In this document: in pieces, positions 8,818 to 17,696 of the stretch
Position numbering within the stretch: the first letter of the stretch is position 1
Layout: every line of letters starts with the position of its first letter
Origin: an uncultured Spartobacteria bacterium
GTDB lineage: Bacteria; Verrucomicrobiota; Verrucomicrobiia; Chthoniobacterales; Chthoniobacteraceae
NCBI GenBank assembly: GCA_903919125.1
Contig: CAIXGS010000028.1
Location: forward strand, 17,584-81,583
Direction of reading: 5' to 3'
Length of the DNA: 64,000 bases
Position numbers and translations under genes: made by a program
Notes under the pieces: generated by a model
The model's database searches: none
The model's input: the letters and a program-made list of their open reading frames with translations, nothing else
Told to the model about the DNA's origin: nothing

Positions 8818-9087
8818 TTAACGCGCGGCTTCGGGTAGGCGATTCAGGAAAGTGATCGTAAAGTTCATCAACGTCTTCAAAATCCAAGGCCCCGCCACAA
8901 CCATTGTGATCCCAAGAGCAGTGACCTTCGGAATGAACGATAAAGACGCCTCCTGAATGCTGGTCACCGCCTGCAACAAGCTAACGACCAATCCCACGGA
9001 AACGGCCACCAAAAGAATCGGGGCAGCCACCGTGAGGGCGACGGTCACCAGATCTCGTAAAATATCAACGGACTGTTCAATAGTCAT
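8818..9087 (-). CDS. fliQ: Flagellar export gate protein FliQ
   Basis: This 89-residue protein with two hydrophobic hairpin helices (about 15-38 and 54-76) matches FliQ in size and pattern, including the start MTIEQSVDILRD, the VGLVVSLLQAVTSIQEASLSF loop region and the FIPKV segment. Four FliQ copies wrap around the FliP-FliR core of the export gate. It sits 42 bases after fliP and before fliR. Confidence 0.95.
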   Translation of the reverse strand: MTIEQSVDILRDLVTVALTVAAPILLVAVSVGLVVSLLQAVTSIQEASLSFIPKVTALGITMVVAGPWILKTLMNFTITFLNRLPEAAR

Positions 9088-9129
9088 GCGGCAATACGGC
9101 GATAGGGTGAAGTCGACTGACGAGACTGA

Positions 9130-9993
9130 CTAGGAAACAAAACTTTGCACAAGGGAACGCACGATGAGATGCCACCCGTCCACCAGCACGAAAAGCAGCA
9201 ACTTGAAGGGCAGGGAAATCATCATGGGCGGCATCATCATCATGCCCATAGACATCAGCGTGGCAGAAACCAAAAAGTCGATAACAAGGAAGGGAACATA
9301 CAAAAGAAACCCCATTTGGAAAGCGGTTCTTAACTCGCTTAAAATAAACGCGGGAACCACCACGGTGATGGGCAAATCTTCGGTCTTCGTCGCTCCTTGG
9401 CCAGAGAGACCGAGGAAAAAGTCAACTTCCGCGGGGCGCGACTGACGGAGCATGAACGCCTTCATGGGAACAGAAGCTTTTTCCGCAAACTGAGCGGTAT
9501 TGATTTGCTTGTTCATATAAGGCTGAAGCGCCTCCTCGTTAACCCGCTTTGCAGTGGGCATCATGATGAACATCGAGAGAAACAGGGACATGCCAACCAG
9601 AATTTGGTTGGAAGGCGCTCCCTGCAAACCGATGGCGCCTCGGATAAACCCCAGCACAATGACGATGCGGGTGAAGCTCGTCATGAGCAAGAGGAAAGAA
9701 GGCGCCAGCGTGATAAGCGTCATCAACACGACGACCTGGATTGCCGTGGCGACGTTGGCGGGGTCGTCTCCACCGCCTCCCAGCGACAGGGTCAGAGAGG
9801 TGGGCGCGGCACCGGACGCTGGAGCTTGAGCATAGACGGAACCGCCCAACCCGCACAAAAGAAAGGCGAGCAGCAAGCCTAGGCCTAGGCACTTGCAGAA
9901 TATATGTGAAGGATTACCGCGGGACGGAAGCACGGGCTTCACTGCCCCTACGGAGCAATTGTTTCCTCTTATTTCAATGGCGGTCTGGGTCAT
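9130..9993 (-). CDS. fliP: Flagellar export gate protein FliP
   Basis: This 287-residue protein carries an N-terminal cleavable signal-like segment (about 33-55, ending near VYAQA), then the FliP domain with helices near 85-110, 130-150, 215-240 and 250-280. Family blocks include LLMTSFTRIVIVLGFIR, QILVGMSLFLSMF and LVDGWHLIVRSLVQSF. Five FliP subunits with FliR form the central export pore. The start ATG is followed by about 30 polar residues before the signal segment, so a start further in is possible. It lies 9 bases after fliO. Confidence 0.96.
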   Translation of the reverse strand: MTQTAIEIRGNNCSVGAVKPVLPSRGNPSHIFCKCLGLGLLLAFLLCGLGGSVYAQAPASGAAPTSLTLSLGGGGDDPANVATAIQVVVLMTLITLAPSFLLLMTSFTRIVIVLGFIRGAIGLQGAPSNQILVGMSLFLSMFIMMPTAKRVNEEALQPYMNKQINTAQFAEKASVPMKAFMLRQSRPAEVDFFLGLSGQGATKTEDLPITVVVPAFILSELRTAFQMGFLLYVPFLVIDFLVSATLMSMGMMMMPPMMISLPFKLLLFVLVDGWHLIVRSLVQSFVS

Positions 9994-10002
9994 TTTACTC
10001 CC

Positions 10003-10563
10003 TCAGGAAATGGGTGTTTCGGGCTTATCCCCGATATTGGGCTGGAGCAATTCTTGAAAGCTTCCGGCCGGCGGTGCTGGGTCTGAATCTAAGCCGCTCA
10101 AATAGTCGATACGCCCTGGACAAACGCCCAGAAGAAAGCGACGTCCTTCGTATTCAGCAACCAAGAGATACTGCCTGTTGCCCACGGACTTGGTTTCCTC
10201 GATGTGCAATTTACGCTGGCCCTTGGAACCGGCGGCGAAGACCATGGGAAGACTTCCGCGAAAGAGAAGCGCCAAGCCAGCAGCAAGAAGCACCAAAATC
10301 GTGACCACGTAACCAACCATTGAAATGCTGTTGGAGGGCGTCAAAGCGACGCCTGCACCCAGAGAGCCCGCCTGGGCGGACCCCGCCGTCACTGCGCCAA
10401 ATACGCGGTCCGCGCTGTTGTCGACGCTTTGGGCTATTCCACAAAACTGGAACGCACCCAACAGCCCCACCTGCAACAGCAGCGTTAAGCCAGCGGTCCA
10501 GCAGCTCTGGGAGAGCACTCCAAACCGTGTGGCGCCGGCCATAAGACAAAAACGAGCTGGCAA
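10003..10563 (-). CDS. fliO: FliO-like flagellar export assembly protein
   Basis: This 186-residue protein has one strong transmembrane helix near 82-102 (MVGYVVTILVLLAAGLALLF) and a small cytoplasmic domain (KLHIEETKSVGNRQYLLVAEYEG and so on) with the beta-rich pattern of FliO. FliO proteins are poorly conserved scaffold factors for FliP pentamer assembly. The position between fliN and fliP makes the assignment firm even though sequence recognition is moderate. The N-terminal 50 residues contain a possible signal segment. An in-frame ATG at codon 8 is an alternative start. Confidence 0.82.
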   Translation of the reverse strand: MPARFCLMAGATRFGVLSQSCWTAGLTLLLQVGLLGAFQFCGIAQSVDNSADRVFGAVTAGSAQAGSLGAGVALTPSNSISMVGYVVTILVLLAAGLALLFRGSLPMVFAAGSKGQRKLHIEETKSVGNRQYLLVAEYEGRRFLLGVCPGRIDYLSGLDSDPAPPAGSFQELLQPNIGDKPETPIS

Positions 10564-10607
10564 ACGGCTTACCCAAGAAGGGCGAGGAGCCGCGCTGCCG
10601 CCATTCG

Positions 10608-10868
10608 TTAGGCTGGCCCGCCAACCATGGTGGTCACCTTGATGGCGAATTTTTCTTCCACGACGACCACTTCGCCTAAAGCGATCAGTTTATCGTTAAT
10701 ATATAGTCCCACTGGATCATCCGCCCGTTGCCCAAGCTGCACAACGGTGCCAGACTGTAATTCGAGCACGTCACGCATCGCCATTTGACAAGAGCCAAGC
10801 CGAACGGAGAGTTGCACCTTCACATCCAAGACGGTGCTTAATCGAGAGTCATCGAGCGTGTTTACCAT
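10608..10868 (-). CDS. fliN: Flagellar motor switch protein FliN
   Basis: This 86-residue protein is essentially one SpoA (surface presentation of antigens) domain: VLDVKVQLSVRLGSCQM, then VLELQSGTVVQLGQ, then VGLYINDKLIALGEVVVVEEKFAIKVT. It forms the bottom of the C-ring with FliM. It is shorter than enterobacterial FliN (137 residues) because it lacks the N-terminal extension, leaving a minimal FliN. It follows fliM by 16 bases. Confidence 0.94.
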   Translation of the reverse strand: MVNTLDDSRLSTVLDVKVQLSVRLGSCQMAMRDVLELQSGTVVQLGQRADDPVGLYINDKLIALGEVVVVEEKFAIKVTTMVGGPA

Positions 10869-10884
10869 AACCTGTTCCTTTACC

Positions 10885-11868
10885 TTATTCCTTTACGATT
10901 CGTTCGTTTAAATGCACAGCGAGAAAGCCCTCTTCCACGCCTATAGTGCCGTAAAATTCTTCTGTCTGAGAGATGATTACTTTCGTCTGATCAATTAACT
11001 CCTGCGGGAGATGGATCAAGTCACCCGGAGCGATAGCGGCGGCCTCTTGCAGCGTGATTGTGCGTACATCCCACCCCGCCATAATCGGAACCTCGATCGC
11101 GGCGTAAGGCGAACGCCAGTGCATGGGCTTCTGCTTTACCTCGGGCGCAGCTTTAGCAGCGGGCCCAGTCTCACTAGTCAACCCATCAAGCATGCTGAAG
11201 GGCACCCCAATTTGGAAAACTTCTTCGGATTCGCCCACAATGATCTGACACTTAAAAACAAAACAAGGCGTATCATCGCCGGCAATCTGCAAAAATCTGC
11301 AGCCCGTCTCATGCCCGACAATACGCGGCTTGCAGGACGTTTCAAACAACTTGCTCCACTCCCGTAAGATCATTAAGACCACGTCATCCAACAGCGCGAT
11401 CTCAATCTCAGTCGGGTTACGATCCACGTCCTTTGCATTGCCAGTTCCCCCCAAAAGACGGTTCGCAATCGAGATACTTGTTGAAGGACGTAGATCTAAA
11501 ACGCCCGCTCCATCGAGGCCTTCAAACTGGAAGACCGTCAAATGGGTGGGTTGCACAACGCCTTCACAAAACGTTTTGAAGGGAATGCTTGAACACCGCA
11601 CCGACTTTTTTGCACAGGTAACGTCCATGCGCAAAAAGGTTGCCAAGCGAGCCGACAAATCAGCCGCGAACTTTTGGTGCTGAATTGAGAACTGCGTCGT
11701 ATCCTTCTGAGAGAGGAGACCCGGTTGACGAAAATTGTACGACGTAACCGTCGACGAATCCAACTCACGCAAGTGGCCTTCCGAAGAATAAACGGAAATG
11801 AAACTCAACCCGGCGGGGGCCGGTACGGCGAGATCTTCTACTTGTGGTTCTTCCTCTGTCTCACTCAT
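10885..11868 (-). CDS. fliM: Flagellar motor switch protein FliM
   Basis: This 327-residue protein has the FliM plan. A variable acidic N-terminal tail starts MSETEEEPQVEDL, a CheC-like middle domain covers about 60-230, and a C-terminal SpoA domain (about 250-325) pairs with FliN. FliM links CheY binding to the rotor. The canonical CheY-binding EN-terminal motif (LSQ-E-IDALL) is not evident at the N-terminus, so the CheY contact may differ. The start overlaps the end of fliL by 4 bases. Confidence 0.93.
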   Translation of the reverse strand: MSETEEEPQVEDLAVPAPAGLSFISVYSSEGHLRELDSSTVTSYNFRQPGLLSQKDTTQFSIQHQKFAADLSARLATFLRMDVTCAKKSVRCSSIPFKTFCEGVVQPTHLTVFQFEGLDGAGVLDLRPSTSISIANRLLGGTGNAKDVDRNPTEIEIALLDDVVLMILREWSKLFETSCKPRIVGHETGCRFLQIAGDDTPCFVFKCQIIVGESEEVFQIGVPFSMLDGLTSETGPAAKAAPEVKQKPMHWRSPYAAIEVPIMAGWDVRTITLQEAAAIAPGDLIHLPQELIDQTKVIISQTEEFYGTIGVEEGFLAVHLNERIVKE

Positions 11869-12620
11869 TGAATCAGCAATTCCGTAAGAAATATTTGCTT
11901 AACTGTGTTGGAGTTCAGCGCCCTGTTGAAGTTTGCCGCGATCTCGCTGCAAAGCACGGTCTTGGCGTTGAGCGCCTCCATGTCTGCCAGCGAACGAGCA
12001 CGCAGCACTGTGATGACTGTATCGCGCAACTTAGACTTATTTTCGTCAACGATCTGGCGAATCTCAGCGTCATCGCTGACCACAGAAAAAGTGCACTTCA
12101 CGTACTTGGTACCCAGCGAGCCCGTGAGACTGGAAACCACGGTGGGAAAATCAATTTCCCAACCTGATTTGGTCTTCTTTGCCGCATTCTTGTCCGGCTT
12201 TTCAGCGGCACCATTATCTGCGTGACCGCCGCCTTCTTTCTTCTCAGCTGGCTTGCCATGCCCGTCGTCTTTTTTCTCCGCTGGCTTCCCGTGACCGTCG
12301 TCTTTCTTGTCGGCTGGTTTTGCGCCGTGGCCATCGTCCTTCTTGTCAGCCGGCTTGCCGTGGCCGTCATCCTTGGCAGCCTCAGCCGGAGCTCCCTCAG
12401 CGCCTTCACCTTCACCTGACTTCAACGCCTCAAACTTTGCAGCAATGTCAGAGCGTATGCCCGGCACGATAGCAAACTTCACCATCGCGAAAGAGACCAA
12501 AGGCATGGTCACCACCACGATGATCAGCGGCAGCATCGAGGCCTTCGCGGGTTTCGCAGGGGCAGCACCAGGTTGGCCGGGTTGCTGTTCTAGCGATGGA
12601 TCAATTGCTTCGTCAGCCAT
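11865..12620 (-). CDS. fliL: FliL-like basal body protein with His-rich repeat linker
   Basis: This 251-residue protein has a cytoplasmic N-terminus, one transmembrane helix near 30-50 (LPLIIVVVTMPLVSFAMV), a long periplasmic linker (about 70-150) and a C-terminal FliL domain (about 152-251) ending in FLTELLIQ. FliL surrounds the stator and supports torque. The linker contains near-identical 11-residue units of the KKDDGHGKPAE type (residues 82-136), rich in Lys, Asp and His. It overlaps fliM by 4 bases. The linker is unusual for the family, and its acidic/His composition suggests metal or pH sensitivity only as speculation. Confidence 0.9.
   Translation of the reverse strand: MADEAIDPSLEQQPGQPGAAPAKPAKASMLPLIIVVVTMPLVSFAMVKFAIVPGIRSDIAAKFEALKSGEGEGAEGAPAEAAKDDGHGKPADKKDDGHGAKPADKKDDGHGKPAEKKDDGHGKPAEKKEGGGHADNGAAEKPDKNAAKKTKSGWEIDFPTVVSSLTGSLGTKYVKCTFSVVSDDAEIRQIVDENKSKLRDTVITVLRARSLADMEALNAKTVLCSEIAANFNRALNSNTVKQIFLTELLIQ
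12213..12377 (-). repeat. 33-bp tandem repeats inside fliL
   Basis: The DNA coding for residues 82-136 of FliL consists of about four head-to-tail 33-base units encoding variants of DDGHGKPA(D/E)KK, with one unit carrying an extra Ala codon. Such in-frame repeats can change copy number by slippage or recombination without breaking the frame. Confidence 0.85.
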
Positions 12621-12668
12621 ATATAGTTTCTTTGGAGGGAGAGGCGGGTGGTAAGGAATTAAGTGTCA

Positions 12669-12703
12669 CGCCGCAGGATCATTTTATAAGCTAACCTGCG
12701 GCG
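12669..12703. other. Strong hairpin between flgE and fliL
   Basis: A perfect 9-base inverted repeat (CGCCGCAGG at 12669-12677 and CCTGCGGCG at 12695-12703) with a 17-base AT-rich loop lies in the 104-base gap between the flgE stop and the fliL start. No run of T follows on the minus strand, so a classic Rho-independent terminator is not supported. It could be an mRNA processing or stabilising structure that adjusts hook versus C-ring gene expression (inference). Confidence 0.6.
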
Positions 12704-12724
12704 CGGAACCAACTAGAAACTAAC

Positions 12725-14920
12725 TTAGCGCTTCAGATTGACCGTTTCTTCAAGCATCGAGTCCGTGGTCGTGACGACGCGTGAAGCAGCTTGGAAGGCA
12801 CGCTGCGTAGTGATCATCGACGCAAATTCCTGCCCCAGATCGACATTGGAAAGCTCAAGCGCACCGCCATTGATCGCGCCCAAACCGCCAATAGCAGGCT
12901 TGAGATGATCAATGTTGGAGTCCACGAACGCTCCGTTGTAAGGCCCAGCGGTGTCGATGCCAGAAAAGAGGTTATCCCCTTCACGAGTCAACGCGCCTGG
13001 ATCCTTGAAGGTCTGGAGCAATACGGAGCCGCAGTTGAAGGTCTGTCCATTGGATAGGACCACGTTGATGTCCCCGCCGGAGCCGACGTTAAAGGTACGG
13101 ATACGAGGTGCGGAAGCCTGCGCCGAAGCCAAAGGAATGCCAGTCAACGCGACGCCATTGGTGCCGTAGAACACGTAATCCGGAGGATTGATCCCCGTGG
13201 CATCGTAGCTGAAGTTAACGCGCAAATCACCCACCTTGTTGGCGGTCTTGTAGTTGTTACCCAAGCTGAAAACTACAGGATCGTAGCTGTCTACCGTGGG
13301 GCGCTTGCTGAGGCTCACCGTCTGGTCTCCGAATCCGGTGCGCACCGCGCCGTACGAAATGGCAGAGGGATAAACCGCAGTACCATAACTCAGGGTTAGG
13401 CCAGTTGTGAGGGAACCTGTGTACAGGCTGCTCAGTGTGATTCCAGTTGTTGAGTCGATACTCTGAATGGTTGTACCCACAGGGATACCATCTCCAGCCA
13501 CCGCATCTCCGACCGACAAATTCGCCACATCCGTTGCTGACAGAACTATAGACGTAGTCTCTGCTGATGCGTTTATAGTTATCGCTCCACTCGCAGCCGA
13601 GAGCTCCACCGGAGCTGCGGCAAACAACGAAATCGGAGTGGTTCCGTCTACATTGAGATTGGTCGAGTCAATGTATCCCACGTAGGCGGTCCCGATGCCT
13701 TCCGCAGAAATTTTCATTCCCACTTGGATGTTCGTAGCGTCGGGAAGGTTTAGAATGTTCTTAGTTGGATCCAGCGTCTTCCCACCTGCAGCGACTAGTG
13801 AACCCGCTCCACCCAAAGCGCTGGTGAGTGCGTTGGAGATTGTAAAAGACACCCCGTCGGCAGCAACACTGGTAACAGTCGTGCTGGAGGGGATACCATT
13901 CCCAGACGCAAGGATCATTCCGGGAACGAGACCTTCCGTGCTGGTAACGGTCAGCGTTGTCGCCGCCAAAGCTCCAGACGCGTTTAGCAAAGTAAGCGAA
14001 CTCGGAGACGCCGGAATCAACTTCTTATAATTGCCGGTAGTCGTCTGAATCGTTGTCCCTGCACTGATCCCGGGCCCGTTAATCGACATACCTATAAAAG
14101 CGTCAGGACGATCGTAATTCGCTGGGAAAGTGAGAGTCAAATTTCCAGAGTCGACGGTCTTTTTGCTGAGAGTGATCGTAATCCCCGTGCTTGCGGATGT
14201 TTGAGTGCACACATTACTCAAAGTAATGGTAGGAGTCGCGCTCGAGATCGTATCTATTTTGGTAATGGTTGTCCCAGCGGGGATGCCATAGCCAGTGATG
14301 GGCATACCCACCTGTAATTCAGCTGCATCCTTCGAGGTTGGGACGTTGATCGTGTAGCTCCCCAACGTCGTCGTGGCGGTCTTAGTGAACTGCTGCAAAC
14401 CCGGAGGAATGGTGACAGAGGCATTGTCCTGGGGGCCCATAACATTGTAGCCCCCTGTGGTGGTATCGTAAATCACCTTCGTGCTCGCGCCGATTGCGCC
14501 CTGCACGTAGTAACCCTGCTGGGTCACGAGATACCCGTCTGCGTCCACACGAAAGTTACCAGCACGGGTCACGAAGTACTGACCCGTCTGAGGGTTGCGC
14601 ACGCGGAAGAAGCCGTTTCCAGCGATACCCATATCACTGTTGGTGCTGGTGGTCTGGATGGTTCCTTGGGAGAAAACCGCTGCGATGGACTCCACCTGAA
14701 CGCCGCCACCCACTTGGGTTGGGGGAATCTTGACTGCAGTGGCGTTTTGGTTCGGAACCATCGGACGCAACAAGTTTGAGAAAGTGTCAGCGTACTGAGC
14801 TTGGGCAGTTTTGAAACCGACCGTGTTAACGTTCGCGATGTTATTGGAGACCACTTGGATCCCTTCAGCGTAAGACTTAAGGGCGCTGACCCCGACATTT
14901 AGAGTAGATACGAGAGACAT
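12725..14920 (-). CDS. flgE: Flagellar hook protein FlgE with large repeat insertion
   Basis: This 731-residue hook subunit has the flagellar N-terminal rod-like motif (MSLVSTLNVGVSALKSYAEG, then VVSNNIANVNTVGFK). A FlgE/F/G core follows (about 75-175, including GNGFFRV and GNFRVDADGYLVTQQGYYVQG). The conserved C-terminal helix contains LELSNVDLGQEFASMI and TQRAFQAASRV. The protein is about 300 residues longer than a typical FlgE. The extra length is a central region (about 196-512) of repeated beta-strand units. FlgE polymerises into the universal joint between rod and filament. It follows flgD with only a short gap. Confidence 0.95.
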   Translation of the reverse strand: MSLVSTLNVGVSALKSYAEGIQVVSNNIANVNTVGFKTAQAQYADTFSNLLRPMVPNQNATAVKIPPTQVGGGVQVESIAAVFSQGTIQTTSTNSDMGIAGNGFFRVRNPQTGQYFVTRAGNFRVDADGYLVTQQGYYVQGAIGASTKVIYDTTTGGYNVMGPQDNASVTIPPGLQQFTKTATTTLGSYTINVPTSKDAAELQVGMPITGYGIPAGTTITKIDTISSATPTITLSNVCTQTSASTGITITLSKKTVDSGNLTLTFPANYDRPDAFIGMSINGPGISAGTTIQTTTGNYKKLIPASPSSLTLLNASGALAATTLTVTSTEGLVPGMILASGNGIPSSTTVTSVAADGVSFTISNALTSALGGAGSLVAAGGKTLDPTKNILNLPDATNIQVGMKISAEGIGTAYVGYIDSTNLNVDGTTPISLFAAAPVELSAASGAITINASAETTSIVLSATDVANLSVGDAVAGDGIPVGTTIQSIDSTTGITLSSLYTGSLTTGLTLSYGTAVYPSAISYGAVRTGFGDQTVSLSKRPTVDSYDPVVFSLGNNYKTANKVGDLRVNFSYDATGINPPDYVFYGTNGVALTGIPLASAQASAPRIRTFNVGSGGDINVVLSNGQTFNCGSVLLQTFKDPGALTREGDNLFSGIDTAGPYNGAFVDSNIDHLKPAIGGLGAINGGALELSNVDLGQEFASMITTQRAFQAASRVVTTTDSMLEETVNLKR
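13385..14335 (-). repeat. Repeated beta-unit region in FlgE
   Basis: Residues about 196-512 of FlgE hold about five degenerate units of roughly 45-60 residues. Each has a pattern like L-x-VGM-x-I-x-G-x-GI-x-x-GTTI-x-x-ID, then a TITLS-like strand. Clear cores are VGMPITGYGIPAGTTI (about 204), IGMSINGPGISAGTTI (about 276), PGMILASGNGIPSSTTV (about 333), VGMKISAEGI (about 400) and VGDAVAGDGIPVGTTI (about 470). The units are likely surface-exposed on the hook. A related single unit is present in FliD. Confidence 0.8.
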
Positions 14921-14959
14921 AAGATTAGAAGTAAGTTAAGGAGAGGTTGGGGTTGGGAT

Positions 14960-15415
14960 TTAGTTAGTGGTGCCAGTGGTCTGTTCGACCTGAGTAATGT
15001 TGTTCGCGGTGTAATCTTTTCCGTTCACAGTGACCGAAGTCACACCGCTGGCGAGCTTCACTCCGCTGACGATGCCCGTGACGCCAGCGCCGCCGTCGTT
15101 GATGGTGACGAACTTTCCGAGGTAGGATTGCGCGGAAGAGAAGCCGAGGCTTTGAGAAAGATTAGTGACCGTGGTGTTCAACTCCTTGGTTTGTTCCAAG
15201 GCAGAGAACTGAGCCATCTGCCCCATGAATTCCGCGTCAGACATCGGCTTCATGGGATCCTGATTTTGAAGCTGAACGGTCAAGAGCTTCAAAAAGTCAT
15301 CCTGACTCAAAGAACTCTTATTCTTCTTGATGGTAATACCCTCAAGCGCCTTCTGAACGACTGGGTCCAGCGCAGTTGTATTCGTGCTTCCTGTGACGGA
15401 TGATGTGGTACTCAT
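14960..15415 (-). CDS. flgD: Hook assembly (capping) protein FlgD
   Basis: This 151-residue protein carries the FlgD N-terminal scaffold domain with its signature block: SSLSQDDFLKLLTVQLQNQD, then PMSDAEFMGQMAQFSALEQ. A small beta domain follows (GKFVTINDGGAGVTGIVSGV and so on). FlgD caps the growing hook and is discarded at hook completion. It is shorter than enterobacterial FlgD (about 230 residues) because the C-terminal Tudor/FnIII-like part is reduced. It lies between fliK and flgE, which matches the hook gene order of many phyla. Confidence 0.94.
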   Translation of the reverse strand: MSTTSSVTGSTNTTALDPVVQKALEGITIKKNKSSLSQDDFLKLLTVQLQNQDPMKPMSDAEFMGQMAQFSALEQTKELNTTVTNLSQSLGFSSAQSYLGKFVTINDGGAGVTGIVSGVKLASGVTSVTVNGKDYTANNITQVEQTTGTTN

Positions 15416-15464
15416 GATGTTAGATGGAAACTGGGAGAACTAGACTTGGACGAACTTCGCAAAC

Positions 15465-17696
15465 TTAAGCGTAAAGGGACTCCACTGAGGGTTGCGAGGG
15501 AGCAGCGGAATCAGAGGCTGGAAAACCTTTGGTGGCTTCGGAGGAGGCGGGGGCGCGGAAATCGCGACTCAAGGAAGCCGAGGCGGCGTTGTTCTCCATC
15601 TGCTGCCGACGATCGCCGCCACTCGTGCCATTTTCTGAAAAGTTGCCTGTTCCAAAGTTAGAGCTCCCTTCAAAGGAAGCATTTACTACTTTGAGATCGG
15701 CAGATTCCTTCGTCACAAAGCCATTCCATTGGGCCTCGATAGACTTTAAGAGCGTCTGGGATTCCGAACGGAAAGATGCCTGCAAACCAACGGAACTCAT
15801 TCGCAGCTCGACCCCTAGGGAGGAGCCATCCTCAAGACGAACCTCCACAGAAAGATGGTTTGGATTCTCAGAACGAGCGCGCTGCACTGCATCCTGAACA
15901 GTCCTCCATACTTCACCGGCCTTCACCTGAACAGGAGGGAGAACCGTGGGCTTGGATTTCACTTCAGGAGTATGGAGATGGACGGGCGCCGAAATCAGCG
16001 TGTCCGATGAGGAAAAATCCACCGCGCGGGAAGACGTGTCCTCTGAAGAAACAAGGGCCGTTTCGACAGTCGACTGCTCCTGAATTGATGTGTTTTCCTT
16101 TGCCACAGCCCTTCCATTAGCACCTAGCGTGCCATGTTTGGTTTCTGGGGCTGGGACGGCGCTTTCTGGCGCAGAATCTGAGGTCGGAGCGGCCTGCTTC
16201 GGCTGAGCCTGTGTTTGCTGGGTGTTTGACTGGCCTTGGAAATTGCTTTGGCCGCCATTTGACGCTTGTTCGCCAATAGGTTGGGGCTGAACAGGCGCTG
16301 CGGGCAAAACTTCAGATTGGCTGGTGCCAAATGCCGTGTCAGTGCTTACCACAACTTCCGACTTGGATGAATCTGCCTTGGGGGCGTTCCGCGCAACTTC
16401 TTGAGCTGCAGCGAAAAATTCGCCCACGGCGTTTGTTACCGGCTGGGCTGCCTGAGAAACCACAGCGGCCTGGAGCTGTGAATTGGGTAATGCAGCTGTT
16501 GCGGCAGTGACGGCTGTTAAATTAGAATTTGGAGAAATCTGCACTGAGGCGAGTGGCACGGAAACCCTCGGCAACTCCTTCACCACGGGCACCACCAGAC
16601 GTGCTAACGATGCGATGCTAGCATCAAGCGGCGCACCAATTTGCACAGGAGCAGCAAGCGCACCTTGGGCGGCTAACACAGACGACTGAGCTTCGGTCTC
16701 TTGGGAAGCCGTGCCGTTGAGCGCCTGCAAGGCCGTCCAGTTTTGCTCAGCTGAGAACTGGGCGCGTGACTGCTTCGCCACGGCATCCAAGAGCAATGGG
16801 GAGATTTGGATTGTCACGCTTCCTTGATCCGCAGACGGAAGGAACTGTGGGAGCAGAGCGGCTGCAGATGAGTCGTTCGCGGGTTGGTTAGCAGGCTGGT
16901 TGGCGAACTGAAAAGACGTCTGAGCGGTGGCTGATTGAACAGGAGCGTCTGCCTGCGGTCCGGCAGGTTGGCCAACTGCGGCGGACTGGATATTTTTGCC
17001 GAGTGTAGCGTTTGAGTTGCCGGACGTTAAAGAAGCAATCCCAGAGGCGCGAAACTTATCTTGGAACGCAAGCAAGGCCGCGTCGGTTATCGGCGAGGTG
17101 GATGAGGCTGAGGTCGTTAGCGCGGATGACGACGGCGCTAGAGCGGATGGCAAGGAACCGAGCAAATCGGAAGTAGCCGAGACGAGAGCGACAACGGGAG
17201 CCGCATTGGTTGATTGAGTCGCTTGAGCCCCCTGGGAAAGCGCAGCGATTGCAGCGGCAGCAGCAGCCTCAAGCGCAAGTTCGGTGGGATCCTGAAGGCG
17301 GGGATCAGAAGGAAGCTGGTCGGCGTGCAGGGAGTCCTTGAGGGACGCATCTTTCTGAGACGCGCTGTCCTGCGCTTTTTGCGAGGCACTCAAAGCATTG
17401 CCCTGCGCAGCGGATTGGGAGCTCGCGTCATTCTGCACGGATTGCGCCGCTTGAGCGGCACGGTCAGCGCGGTCGGAAGCAGTCACCCTAGAGGATTGCG
17501 AATCCTTGCGGGCGATCGAGTTTGCTTTCGTCGCCGGATCTACTTGCCCAACGCCAAGAAGTTTACTGAAGCCGCTTGGATCGTTCTGATCGAGTCCAGT
17601 GACATTATTAGTGACGCTGCGATCAGCCTTCTCCGCCTTAGGAGTTTGGAAGAAGCTCGCTACGAAATTGGCCTGCTCTGGATTAGAAACTTTCAT
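15465..17696 (-). CDS. fliK: Hook-length control protein FliK
   Basis: This 743-residue protein is rich in Ala, Ser and Gln (low complexity, for example the QPANQPAN repeat) through most of its length. It has the compact Flg_hook secretion-switch domain near 595-695, containing LSVEVRLEDGSSLGVELRMS and SVGLQASFRSES. The long disordered region acts as the ruler and the C-terminal domain contacts FlhB. It is longer than the 400-residue enterobacterial protein, which may relate to hook length or to the oversized FlgE. Its start overlaps the end of the preceding MotE-like gene by 4 bases. Confidence 0.88.
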   Translation of the reverse strand: MKVSNPEQANFVASFFQTPKAEKADRSVTNNVTGLDQNDPSGFSKLLGVGQVDPATKANSIARKDSQSSRVTASDRADRAAQAAQSVQNDASSQSAAQGNALSASQKAQDSASQKDASLKDSLHADQLPSDPRLQDPTELALEAAAAAAIAALSQGAQATQSTNAAPVVALVSATSDLLGSLPSALAPSSSALTTSASSTSPITDAALLAFQDKFRASGIASLTSGNSNATLGKNIQSAAVGQPAGPQADAPVQSATAQTSFQFANQPANQPANDSSAAALLPQFLPSADQGSVTIQISPLLLDAVAKQSRAQFSAEQNWTALQALNGTASQETEAQSSVLAAQGALAAPVQIGAPLDASIASLARLVVPVVKELPRVSVPLASVQISPNSNLTAVTAATAALPNSQLQAAVVSQAAQPVTNAVGEFFAAAQEVARNAPKADSSKSEVVVSTDTAFGTSQSEVLPAAPVQPQPIGEQASNGGQSNFQGQSNTQQTQAQPKQAAPTSDSAPESAVPAPETKHGTLGANGRAVAKENTSIQEQSTVETALVSSEDTSSRAVDFSSSDTLISAPVHLHTPEVKSKPTVLPPVQVKAGEVWRTVQDAVQRARSENPNHLSVEVRLEDGSSLGVELRMSSVGLQASFRSESQTLLKSIEAQWNGFVTKESADLKVVNASFEGSSNFGTGNFSENGTSGGDRRQQMENNAASASLSRDFRAPASSEATKGFPASDSAAPSQPSVESLYA

